A stretch of 34,576 nucleotides of DNA, taken from Flavobacteriales bacterium (GTDB lineage Bacteria; Bacteroidota; Bacteroidia; CAIKAF01). Below are positions 1 through 7,494 of this stretch, piece by piece. The notes beneath the pieces were generated by a model that searched no databases, was not told the DNA's origin, and saw nothing but the letters and a program-made list of their open reading frames with translations. The position numbers and the translations under genes were made by a program. Position 1 is the first letter of the stretch. Each line of letters begins with the position of its first letter. Location of the stretch: contig JANWWP010000051.1 of the NCBI GenBank assembly GCA_025055575.1, forward strand, positions 1-34,576. Reading direction: 5' to 3'.

Positions 1-144
1 TTAGGTCTTGTGCGTGGCAAGCATTTGTTGTATAGGAGCATGCAGGCGTGCGGCAATGATGCAGTTGAACTCAAATTCAAAATGCATTTTCCGTGGAGCT
101 TCTTTACGTAAAATCGCTTCAAAATTTCGGTCTAAAAACCAATT
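1..144 (-). other. Possible 3' remnant of an unidentified gene
   Basis: On the minus strand a reading frame is open from just after a stop at 145-147 to a TAA whose complement is the first three bases of the window, giving about 47 residues. The composition is protein-like (aromatic and charged residues, an FEFEFN stretch), but there is no start codon at its 5' end; the first ATG is at 87, leaving 28 codons. I do not recognise the family. It could be the decayed C-terminus of a gene or chance. Confidence 0.15.
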
Positions 145-374
145 TTAAATTCTCACTATACAATATCTACATCATAAAATCTCTAATTACCGCCATAAAA
201 ATTTTCTCTATTGACTATTTTGGGATAAAAAATCCCTTGAGCTAATTTTTGCAACGCGTGAGAGATACAGAGGACAGTGCCGCAGTGAATACGGAGCCCG
301 GAGGACCCCGACCCTTCCGCGGGCCGGCGGTTGCCCCTGGCCCGCAGAATGCCCGCCCAGGCCTTCGGGAAGTT
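145..374. other. Intergenic edge region: AT-rich half then GC-rich half
   Basis: No gene is supported here. Bases 145-250 are very AT-rich and include a small dyad (GGGAT, five A, ATCCC at 222-236). Bases about 290-374 switch abruptly to GC-rich sequence holding a 7-bp inverted repeat, GCGGGCC at 319-325 and GGCCCGC at 339-345, which lies about 30 bases 3' of the alpha-2-macroglobulin stop codon. On the minus strand the hairpin is not followed by a T-run, so it is not a classical terminator. The tract 292-345 shares colinear words with the GC-rich element at 30225-30355. Confidence 0.4.
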
Positions 375-3300
375 TTATTCGGACACCCGGAGTCGCGCGG
401 AGGCGGAGCGGGCGGAGAATTCCGGCGCGTACATGCACTGGGCTTCGGCAAAACCGTCGCTGAAAAGACCTGCGTGGGTGAGGCGGACGGGATATTCCAG
501 CACAAAAGTGCCGCGGGGCATGTGTTCCACGAAGAAGTGGGTGGCGGCATCGCGGGTGCTCTGGTACAGCCCGAGCCCCTCCTGCCAACGATAGGCAGAG
601 AGCACGTCTTCCGGCTCCATGGTGGCGCTGCGCCGGTCGCTGATATGGACGTAATCCATGGGCTGGCTGCAGGTGATGAGCAGGCGCACAAAAACCCTTG
701 TGCCCACCGGCCAGGCCTGGTTGGGCGCGATGCGCTGAAGAGGCCGGCCGGGCGCCGGCTGTGCCCACAACTGGCGCTCCACGGAAAGGTAGCGGGTACC
801 TGAAGCCTCCACTTTGTCCAGGGGCGTGAAGTATTGGAAATAAACCCCGCCCCAGGAAAGGGGTGCGCTGCCCCCTTGGGCCCGAAGGGTGCCCGCCCCG
901 GCAGGAAATTGGCCGGCGGGCCAGGAAAATTGCCTGTAGCCCGTGCCGGCTTCTTTGTCTCCAGGCGCTTCGTGCAGGGCCACGGCGCCCACCCACACCT
1001 GGCCTTCCGGCGCGCTATCGGAAGCCAGGCGGCCGCTGGCGTGGAGAAGGGCCAGGCAGGCTTCGGTAGTGGCCTTGGTGCTGGGCCAGCGGTTGGTCTG
1101 TTTATGGCGCAACAGCCACAGCTGCATGGCGGAAAGATCTTCTTCCGGGGCGTCCATAGTGCGAAAAGCCGTCATGAGCATGGCCATAGCCTCCACAGGA
1201 TGCTCGCTCCAGGCAAAGCCGCCCTGCATCATGCCTTTCCAGTACATGCCGTAATCGTTGCTGCGAATGGCTCTTTCCCTCAGGGAAGTGAGGATCTTGA
1301 GGGCCATATCTTTTTCGTTGAGGCGGTGGAAGGCGATGGCCAGCATGGCCTGAATGTAAGGGTTCTGCTGAAGCCATTCTTCGCGGGCACGGCGAAGGAA
1401 GAATTGGCGGGCCTCCTGGGTCTTGGGGTGCATATCCACATGCGGGAAGAAGCTGCGGGTGAACAGGTAGTGCGCGTGGATGGGCTGGAGCCAGCGCTGA
1501 TTCTTATCAGCGCGGGCCAGGAGGGGGCGCAGGTTTTCATAGTCTTCCCGGAGTTCGCGGTCCACGAAACGCACGGCCTCGGGCAGGCGCCGGGCCAGGG
1601 GGTGGCGGCCGGCGGGGAGGATGCCCAACTGTTCCATCCGGCCCAGACCACTGAGGATATGTTGGGAGATGTACCAGCTGGAAGGCCCTCCCTGGAACCA
1701 GGCCCATCCCCCATCGGGTTGCTGACGTTCGGCCAGTCGGGCGGCCACCGTTTCGTCTTCGGACTGATGGAGCACGGCCGCAGCCAGGGAGACCAACAGG
1801 CGCTTGCGCCGGGTTTCGTCGTTGGCGTCCTGAAGCCAGGGGGTTTCTTCCAGCAGGATATTTTTTAGAGCGGGATTTTTTTCTAAGGCTGAAGCCAGGG
1901 CCTCGGGCTGCATTTTGGACCAGTGTTCGATCGTTTTCTGAATCACAGGCTGTTGTTGCAGCAGGAAACGCAGAACGGCATAAGAAAAATACCGGGCATA
2001 CAACTGTTCGGCGCATTCGTGGGGGAATTCAGCCATGTAGGGCAAGGCCTGAACCACCAGCCAGAGAGGGTTTTCGGTGTATTCCACGGTGAGGCGTACC
2101 GGACGGATGTGGGGCAGCTGTCCGTTCTGCCAGGCGCTGAGGCGGGAAAAATCGAAAGTTTGAGACGCTCCGGCCTTTACGAAAAAAGGAAGGCTTTCGG
2201 TAATAAAAGTTTCTGAAGGTACCACCGGCAGGAGCCATTCTTCTCCATCGGCGGCGCGGCAGCCCTGAACCCGAATTTGGATCCGGAGGCTTTTCACTCC
2301 GGATGGGACGGAAAAAGAGAAACGGGCCTGACGGGAAATTCCCGGCGGCACGGCGAGAGCTTCCGGGCTGGACCACCGGCCAAGGTGGCCTCCGTTTTCG
2401 GCGTCTTCAATTTCCAGAGAGGCCCGCACTTCTTCGTCTGAGGCCGAGAGATTGGTGATTTTGGCGGTGAGGGCCACATCGTCCCCTTCTCGGAGGAATC
2501 GGGGGAAAAAGGTATTCACCATCAGCATTTTGCGACTATAAGCCTGGGACATGAGTGTGCCGGTGGCCAAAGTGCGGGTGTGGGCAGCCAGGCGAAGGGT
2601 CCAGCCGGTGATTTGGTCTGGAGTGCGGAAGCGGATGGCGCCTGTGCCGTCTTTCTGGGTGATGACTGAAGGCATGAAAAAAGCGCTCTCCTGAAAACGG
2701 CTGCGCAGTGCGGAGGGGTCTTTCGGAGGGGCTCCGGAATCGCCTTCAAAACCGGCCGGAATATCCTCGGACCTCTGGGATTCTCCATCTTTTTGATATT
2801 CCTCAGGTGCGCTGTTCATCATCATAGCTTCCTCCCTCTTTTTGGGGGAAGACACCCTGCCGGCTCCCGCCCTAATTGTTACTGACTCCATAAGCATTAA
2901 CCTGCCGGGGCCGTGACGTGCAGCCACACCATCTAAGTACCCATCATAATCGTCATTCTGATCAAAAGGCACCAGGTAAAACCCAAAAGTTTCCAACACG
3001 GGAAATTCCCAGTTCCTGAACTTTTCCGGCGCCATTTCGCCTTGCAGGCATATTCCATGGCGGTTTTCCCCATTCCACACACGGCTGAAAATCGAAGGCA
3101 TGGGCGCCGTGGGGAAGTGAAAATGCCATTCGGTGGGGTAAATTTTGTCTAAAGCGGCGTCGTACATGACGGCGGCCACTTCGGCATCAGCGGCCGGGGC
3201 CCCGTCCGGAAAGGCGGCTTTAAACCGAAAGGTGTATTCTCTGCCGGGTTCCAACGTGTCCGGGCGGTCTAACCAATACAAATGCAGGATTTTTTGAGGG

Positions 3301-6300
3301 TCCGCCACTTCCAGCTGGATTTCCTGTTGGAGGATGTGTCCTTTCAGGCAGGTGTAGGCTATTAGTTTGAATCCCGGGGGTTCTGAGCGTTGAGACGGAA
3401 TTTCCCATCGGGCGAGGTTGGCATTGAAGGACCGGGTTTCCAGAAAACCGGTGCCAAGCGGCGTAGTCACCTGTTCCACCATCACCTGGGCCTGGTTCAG
3501 CGCCCCGATTATGAGCTGGGCCGATTGTCCCACATCGAGGCGTTTTTGCAAAGGCATGGCCAGGAGGGGTGGACCGAAAACATAGGAGCTTTGCCGATCG
3601 TTCTCGGCCAGCGTCAAGGTGCGGCGGGTTTTTTGGCTTTTACCCTTTACTGGCAAGGTGGTGAGTTCCACAAAATAGACGCCTTCAGAAAATGGTTTTA
3701 AATGGCTTTCGGTCACCAAAAAAGAATCGGAAATGCGCAGCACCGTATCCATGACCACGGGGCCGGGCAGCAGCAGACTGTCTTCCGTTTCGCCGGCGTT
3801 GCGCTGGTGGGGAAATAACCTGACGAATTCCGCCTGGGGTATGAGCCGGACATCGGCTTTGGGCAGCGCCTGGGGCAAAGGCAGGCGGCCGGTGGGCAGC
3901 CCTTTTTGTACCCGCAGCCTGACCCGGCATTCCGGAGTCTCTTCGTTGAGACTTTGAAGCATAAACATCAGCCGGTTGTCGCGGTTCTTGAAACACACGG
4001 AGGGGCCGGAGATGCTGATGGCAAAAGGACTGTAACTATAATACAGGCGCTGTTCGGCGGCGCGTGTTTCTCCGGTGAGATCGGTGCATTCTGCCTGAAC
4101 CAGGAATTCGTACACAGCCGCCGAATCGGCCAGGTTGCTTTCGTCGGGTTCGGCTTTGAAGCGTAGCCGGAATGCGCCACTGCTGTCAGGCATCAAGCGG
4201 CCTGAAGCCACTTCTTCGCCTTCGCCCCGCACGGGCAGCGGCCAACCACCGCGCAGTGAGGGCCAGCGTTGTACCGGGCGGCGGGTCACTCTATACTGCA
4301 CCGGCACGCCGGTGAGTGCAAAACCGGCCAAGGTGCGGCAGGCCCCTTCCACCGCCACTTCTTCGCCTAAAAGACCGCCGGATTGAGCTGTTTTCAAGGT
4401 AACTTCAAAGCGGGGCAGTTTGTAGTCTTCCACGCGGACACTGTGGGTTGAAGTACCGGCTTTTAAGGTGTAAATGCCATTGAGACCTTTGGAAGGCAGC
4501 GGTATGCTGCCCCAGAAACTGCCCCAGTCGCCGGTTGTATAAGTGCCGGAAAACACCACCCGTCGGTTGGGATCCAGCAACTGTACTTCGGCGGTGTAGT
4601 CCGGCAGAAGGCGGGTGCGGGGCAGGGGCTCCCCGCTGGTGGCCACCCCTTTAAATTCCAGCGTCTGACCGGGACGGTACAGGCTTCGGTCGGTGAAAAA
4701 CTGAATGCGGGCTTCAGGCGTTTGGGGCGGCATCCATGTACGCAGGTAGAAATGGTCAGAGTGGAGGATGTGGCCTTCCCAAGTGAGTTCAAAGGAATAA
4801 TCATTCCCGTAGCCTTGGTCTGGAGAAACGAGGTACTGACCTTCGGCGTTGGTGATCCCTTCAGCCACCAGAATTTTTCTGGACTTCCTCTGGGTGTAAT
4901 CATATTCATGCCGGAATAGTTTCACCTGCACGCCCGGCTGCACTTTATCGGTGAGGCTGTTCCAAACCCTGAGCCTAAAGAGGTTGTTTTGAACGTCAGA
5001 AGCCCACACAAGGTCCGTACAATACACGGGCATGTAGCACAGGTCCCGTTGCTTGTTGCGGGCATAGTCGCCTGGGCCTGCGGCGGCTGCAAGGATGTAA
5101 AAACCTTTTTCTAAAGAGGGGATCTTGAGGTAGGTGGTGTGGTGATGCAATAAACTGTCGGCCGGAAGGAGGATTTCTTCCCGGTGCACGGAGGGTAGGC
5201 CGGAAAGGAAACGGAGCACCGCCGGTCTATTGTAAGTATTGGGACCTTCCTGGAATTGGAAATAAGCCTCTGGTGAAGTTTTAAAAATATGAAGTGTGAT
5301 GTGTCCGGTGTTTTTATAAGATAAGGCTGCCAGGGAGGGCTGTCCGGGACGGAGGAGCCGGGGAAGGTTCAGGCTCAGGTGCGGTGTGTTCAGCTGGAGC
5401 AACAGGGCTTTGCATTTTTCCCCGCCCGGAGTGCCCGGAAAAGCTTTTACGGCGGCTTGGCAGACCCGGGCGGCTTGGTACAAATAGTAGGCGGTGGAGT
5501 CAAGGCTTTTATTGAATGCGGGCTCCCATCTACCGCCTTCCTGCTGGTACCACCGGGCCAGCAAAAAAGCCGCTTCCGCCGTATGGCGTGTGGTGGGCCG
5601 TGCGGCAATCAGACGTGCCAGAGCGGCTTTGTAAAGCCAGGGCTTTCGGGGCATGGCGCCGAAGGTTTTCAGCCACTCAAACCGTCTCAAATCCACAGCG
5701 GTCAGTGCGTTGAGATCGGCATCCCGGAGATGGAAAGCGGTGAGTTCGCGCAGCAGATACAGCGCCTGGGCCGGCAGGGAGCCGGGATCCGGCGCGCCGA
5801 TGGGAAGTCGTACAAAATCCTCGGCGGGCCCCCATACTTCCGGATTGCGCAGAATTTCCGGAAGAGAGCCTTTGGAAACCGGCGTATGAAGCGGAATAAA
5901 AAAGTCCAAAGCCCGCCAGGCCAGAAAGTCATATAACGTGGGGTAAATGTAGAATAAGGCACGATCGCCGGCCAGAATGTCCTCAAATCGCGCGCGCGGA
6001 AAGGATTTCAGAAGATCCGGGTTGTCCAAGGATCGCCGCAGGAGGAGCTGAATTTCCGAGAAAAAACGGCTGTTATCCCAAAACCGGGGATCGCTCCGGG
6101 CGGTATCATCCAGCTTTTGGCGTCCGGCAATTTGCCACTGATATTGGGTGTAATAGGTCCAAAGCAGCTGCGCTTTAAGGCTGAAAAGAATTTGGCGTAC
6201 CGGTTCGCGGGCTGTGCGGATTTCTTCGTCCGTTAGACGGAGAAATTCTAAATATGAATCTTCTGTGAAATCCTCTTTAGATCGGAATACGTAAAACAAA

Positions 6301-6512
6301 GCTTTCACAACTCTTTCGGGCTCTCCGCTCTTCTTGGCGGATTCCAGGAGTCTTTCCGCCAGAGGGAGCGCCGAGGCCGGACGGCCCTCGCGCAGCAGGG
6401 CTTCCACGCGGTCCCAGGTATCCGGTCCGGGCGGCGGGTTTTTCTGGGCATCCAGAGGATGGAGGCAGATGAACAAGCATAAAAGGAAGATGTGAAAAAG
6501 GCGAAGGCGCAT
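375..6512 (-). CDS. Alpha-2-macroglobulin family protein, exported, with thioester motif
   Basis: A 2,045-residue bacterial alpha-2-macroglobulin, thought in this family to trap proteases in the cell envelope by a thioester that reacts once the protein is cleaved. Residues 1-23 form a type I signal peptide ending LDAQ; the Cys residues in it do not sit in a good lipobox, so a soluble periplasmic or surface form is likelier than a lipoprotein. A helical region of roughly 24-400 follows, then MG-type beta domains (an MG2-like segment near 605-700 with DRSLYRPGQ), a charged Met-rich linker near 1225-1262 that may act as bait region, the core A2M domain from about 1272 (ESAFFMPSV), and the thioester domain with CAEQ at Cys1500-Gln1503. 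The C-terminus (HAGLFSDGFAEAQCMYAPEF) is typical of Bacteroidota members, so the gene is complete. No pbpC-like penicillin-binding-protein gene, the usual partner in proteobacteria, is adjacent. Family assignment is firm; the protease target is unknown. Confidence 0.93.
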   Translation of the reverse strand: MRLRLFHIFLLCLFICLHPLDAQKNPPPGPDTWDRVEALLREGRPASALPLAERLLESAKKSGEPERVVKALFYVFRSKEDFTEDSYLEFLRLTDEEIRTAREPVRQILFSLKAQLLWTYYTQYQWQIAGRQKLDDTARSDPRFWDNSRFFSEIQLLLRRSLDNPDLLKSFPRARFEDILAGDRALFYIYPTLYDFLAWRALDFFIPLHTPVSKGSLPEILRNPEVWGPAEDFVRLPIGAPDPGSLPAQALYLLRELTAFHLRDADLNALTAVDLRRFEWLKTFGAMPRKPWLYKAALARLIAARPTTRHTAEAAFLLARWYQQEGGRWEPAFNKSLDSTAYYLYQAARVCQAAVKAFPGTPGGEKCKALLLQLNTPHLSLNLPRLLRPGQPSLAALSYKNTGHITLHIFKTSPEAYFQFQEGPNTYNRPAVLRFLSGLPSVHREEILLPADSLLHHHTTYLKIPSLEKGFYILAAAAGPGDYARNKQRDLCYMPVYCTDLVWASDVQNNLFRLRVWNSLTDKVQPGVQVKLFRHEYDYTQRKSRKILVAEGITNAEGQYLVSPDQGYGNDYSFELTWEGHILHSDHFYLRTWMPPQTPEARIQFFTDRSLYRPGQTLEFKGVATSGEPLPRTRLLPDYTAEVQLLDPNRRVVFSGTYTTGDWGSFWGSIPLPSKGLNGIYTLKAGTSTHSVRVEDYKLPRFEVTLKTAQSGGLLGEEVAVEGACRTLAGFALTGVPVQYRVTRRPVQRWPSLRGGWPLPVRGEGEEVASGRLMPDSSGAFRLRFKAEPDESNLADSAAVYEFLVQAECTDLTGETRAAEQRLYYSYSPFAISISGPSVCFKNRDNRLMFMLQSLNEETPECRVRLRVQKGLPTGRLPLPQALPKADVRLIPQAEFVRLFPHQRNAGETEDSLLLPGPVVMDTVLRISDSFLVTESHLKPFSEGVYFVELTTLPVKGKSQKTRRTLTLAENDRQSSYVFGPPLLAMPLQKRLDVGQSAQLIIGALNQAQVMVEQVTTPLGTGFLETRSFNANLARWEIPSQRSEPPGFKLIAYTCLKGHILQQEIQLEVADPQKILHLYWLDRPDTLEPGREYTFRFKAAFPDGAPAADAEVAAVMYDAALDKIYPTEWHFHFPTAPMPSIFSRVWNGENRHGICLQGEMAPEKFRNWEFPVLETFGFYLVPFDQNDDYDGYLDGVAARHGPGRLMLMESVTIRAGAGRVSSPKKREEAMMMNSAPEEYQKDGESQRSEDIPAGFEGDSGAPPKDPSALRSRFQESAFFMPSVITQKDGTGAIRFRTPDQITGWTLRLAAHTRTLATGTLMSQAYSRKMLMVNTFFPRFLREGDDVALTAKITNLSASDEEVRASLEIEDAENGGHLGRWSSPEALAVPPGISRQARFSFSVPSGVKSLRIQIRVQGCRAADGEEWLLPVVPSETFITESLPFFVKAGASQTFDFSRLSAWQNGQLPHIRPVRLTVEYTENPLWLVVQALPYMAEFPHECAEQLYARYFSYAVLRFLLQQQPVIQKTIEHWSKMQPEALASALEKNPALKNILLEETPWLQDANDETRRKRLLVSLAAAVLHQSEDETVAARLAERQQPDGGWAWFQGGPSSWYISQHILSGLGRMEQLGILPAGRHPLARRLPEAVRFVDRELREDYENLRPLLARADKNQRWLQPIHAHYLFTRSFFPHVDMHPKTQEARQFFLRRAREEWLQQNPYIQAMLAIAFHRLNEKDMALKILTSLRERAIRSNDYGMYWKGMMQGGFAWSEHPVEAMAMLMTAFRTMDAPEEDLSAMQLWLLRHKQTNRWPSTKATTEACLALLHASGRLASDSAPEGQVWVGAVALHEAPGDKEAGTGYRQFSWPAGQFPAGAGTLRAQGGSAPLSWGGVYFQYFTPLDKVEASGTRYLSVERQLWAQPAPGRPLQRIAPNQAWPVGTRVFVRLLITCSQPMDYVHISDRRSATMEPEDVLSAYRWQEGLGLYQSTRDAATHFFVEHMPRGTFVLEYPVRLTHAGLFSDGFAEAQCMYAPEFSARSASARLRVSE

Positions 6513-6520
6513 GGTGAGGA

Positions 6521-6533
6521 GTACTATTAGTAC
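6521..6533. promoter_or_regulatory. Short perfect dyad upstream of the A2M gene
   Basis: GTACTA-T-TAGTAC is a perfect 6-bp inverted repeat around a single central base, 9 to 21 bases upstream of the ATG of the alpha-2-macroglobulin gene. It would lie in the 5' leader or overlap the promoter and could be an operator or a small leader hairpin. A 13-bp dyad can occur by chance in AT-rich spacer. Confidence 0.25.
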
Positions 6534-6601
6534 ACGAAGTTGGAGAAGGCGTTCAAAAATGAGAAAGAGTTTTAGGCAACGTGCGCGGAGAACCTTTCGG
6601 G

Positions 6602-6649
6602 AAAAATCATCTGTTTTTTGGAGAAAATGACTTTTTAAAAAACAGATGA
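6602..6649 (-). terminator. Intrinsic terminator of the gcvH-vanZ unit
   Basis: Read on the minus strand, a perfect 13-bp inverted repeat (TCATCTGTTTTTT paired with AAAAAACAGATGA, plus-strand arms 6637-6649 and 6607-6619) encloses a 17-base loop and is followed at once by five T residues. It begins 7 bases past the stop codon of the VanZ-like gene. The stem is AT-rich apart from its base, but arm length, T-run and position make this the clearest rho-independent terminator in the window. It separates the gcvH-vanZ unit from the downstream A2M gene. Confidence 0.8.
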
Positions 6650-6656
6650 AAAATGT

Positions 6657-7064
6657 TCACACGGATATTCCGGCCGGGGGACGTCTTCTGATAGGACGTC
6701 CTGCCAAGGGAAAATAAAAGGCGCCTAAAACCAGAGCCCCCGCCGAATCAAAAACAAAATCCAGCCAATCGCCTGTGCGTTGGGGTACCCAAAGGTGCTG
6801 CACGATTTCGATACAAAGTCCATTGAGAGCGCAATACAAAAAAGCATAAAAATATGCGTAGCGGCGCAAGACATCGAAGCGGGTCTGCCGTACTAAAGCA
6901 TAAATCATGAGAAGGCATAAAATGCCAAAAACCAGAAAATGAAAAATTTTATCTCCGTTCAAAACAGCCGGCACTTCCAGATCTTTGGGTGGCATCAGGC
7001 ACAGCAGCCAGATAAAAGCTGTGAAAAACAGGGCTACGCGGGCCGACCAAAGAAGCCGGAGCAT
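6657..7064 (-). CDS. VanZ-like family membrane protein
   Basis: A 135-residue integral membrane protein of the VanZ-like family. About four hydrophobic segments are visible (near residues 8-25, 38-58, 70-88 and 105-120). Family signature residues are present: DKIFHFLVFGIL near 39-50, the E-I-V-Q of the third segment, and the conserved Arg/Asp pair of QRTGDWLDFVFDSAGA before the last helix. VanZ itself is linked to teicoplanin resistance, but most homologues have no known function, so none is assigned. It starts 9 bases after the gcvH stop, so the two are very probably co-transcribed; the pairing of gcvH with a vanZ-like gene recurs in Bacteroidota. A strong terminator follows. Confidence 0.82.
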   Translation of the reverse strand: MLRLLWSARVALFFTAFIWLLCLMPPKDLEVPAVLNGDKIFHFLVFGILCLLMIYALVRQTRFDVLRRYAYFYAFLYCALNGLCIEIVQHLWVPQRTGDWLDFVFDSAGALVLGAFYFPLAGRPIRRRPPAGISV

Positions 7065-7073
7065 AGAAGCTTT

Positions 7074-7454
7074 TTAGTGGCCCACCAGCTTCCGGTATGC
7101 CGCCGCATCCAGAAGGTGCGAAGTGTCGGCACTGGGGGCAGGACGCACCTTAATGATCCAACCGGCACCGTAAGGATCTTTATTTACCACTTCAGCGCTG
7201 GAAGCCAGGCTGGTATTAAATTCAACCACCTCACCGGTGAGCGGCATAAACAAATCCGATACGGTTTTGACGGCTTCCACCGTGCCGAATACCTGGCCGG
7301 CCTCAATCTGTTTCCCTACCGTATTAACATCCACAAAAACAATATCTCCGAGTTCACTTTGAGCAAAGTCGGTGATCCCCACCACCGCCAGGTCGCCTTC
7401 CATGCGCACCCACTCATGATCTTTGGAGTACAATAGTTGATCCGGAAATTGCAT
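7074..7454 (-). CDS. gcvH: Glycine cleavage system H protein
   Basis: The 126-residue lipoyl carrier of the glycine cleavage system. It shuttles the aminomethyl group from the P protein (glycine decarboxylase) to the T protein and the reduced lipoyl arm to the L protein in the cytoplasm. The lipoyl-lysine motif is [10 protein letters not shown], with Lys63 as modification site. The N-terminal YSKDHEW and the region ending in [13 protein letters not shown] are characteristic and the length is normal. P, T and L protein genes are not in this window. Its own TAnnTTTG box lies 20 bases upstream of the ATG, so it is probably transcribed independently of the phosphatase gene 40 bases upstream, together with the VanZ-like gene. 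Confidence 0.97.
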   Translation of the reverse strand: MQFPDQLLYSKDHEWVRMEGDLAVVGITDFAQSELGDIVFVDVNTVGKQIEAGQVFGTVEAVKTVSDLFMPLTGEVVEFNTSLASSAEVVNKDPYGAGWIIKVRPAPSADTSHLLDAAAYRKLVGH

Positions 7455-7473
7455 AAACCGATTTTATTGCGGC

Positions 7474-7481
7474 CAAAAGTA
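7474..7481 (-). promoter_or_regulatory. Predicted -7 box (TACTTTTG) for gcvH-vanZ
   Basis: TACTTTTG on the minus strand matches the Bacteroidota -7 consensus TAnnTTTG exactly and ends 19 bases before the gcvH ATG. No good TTTG -33 word is seen at the usual 19-21 base spacing, so the call rests on the -7 box and its position in a 40-base gap. Confidence 0.5.
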
Positions 7482-7494
7482 GAATGCAGGGGTG

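Noticed and set aside
319-345. Hairpin after the A2M gene as an intrinsic terminator
   Set aside because: The 7-bp stem is GC-rich and well placed, but no T-run follows on the minus strand.
208-996. Overlapping open frames on both strands at the A2M 3' end (208-996 and 249-803)
   Set aside because: Both are shadows of the A2M gene and its GC-rich 3' flank, with Arg/Pro/Gly-rich translations and no signal or domain.
834-1868. Long plus-strand open frame (344 codons) inside the A2M gene
   Set aside because: It is antisense to a clear thioester-domain coding region; the translation is low in domain features and rich in Gly/Ala/Gln, as expected for a shadow of GC-rich coding DNA.
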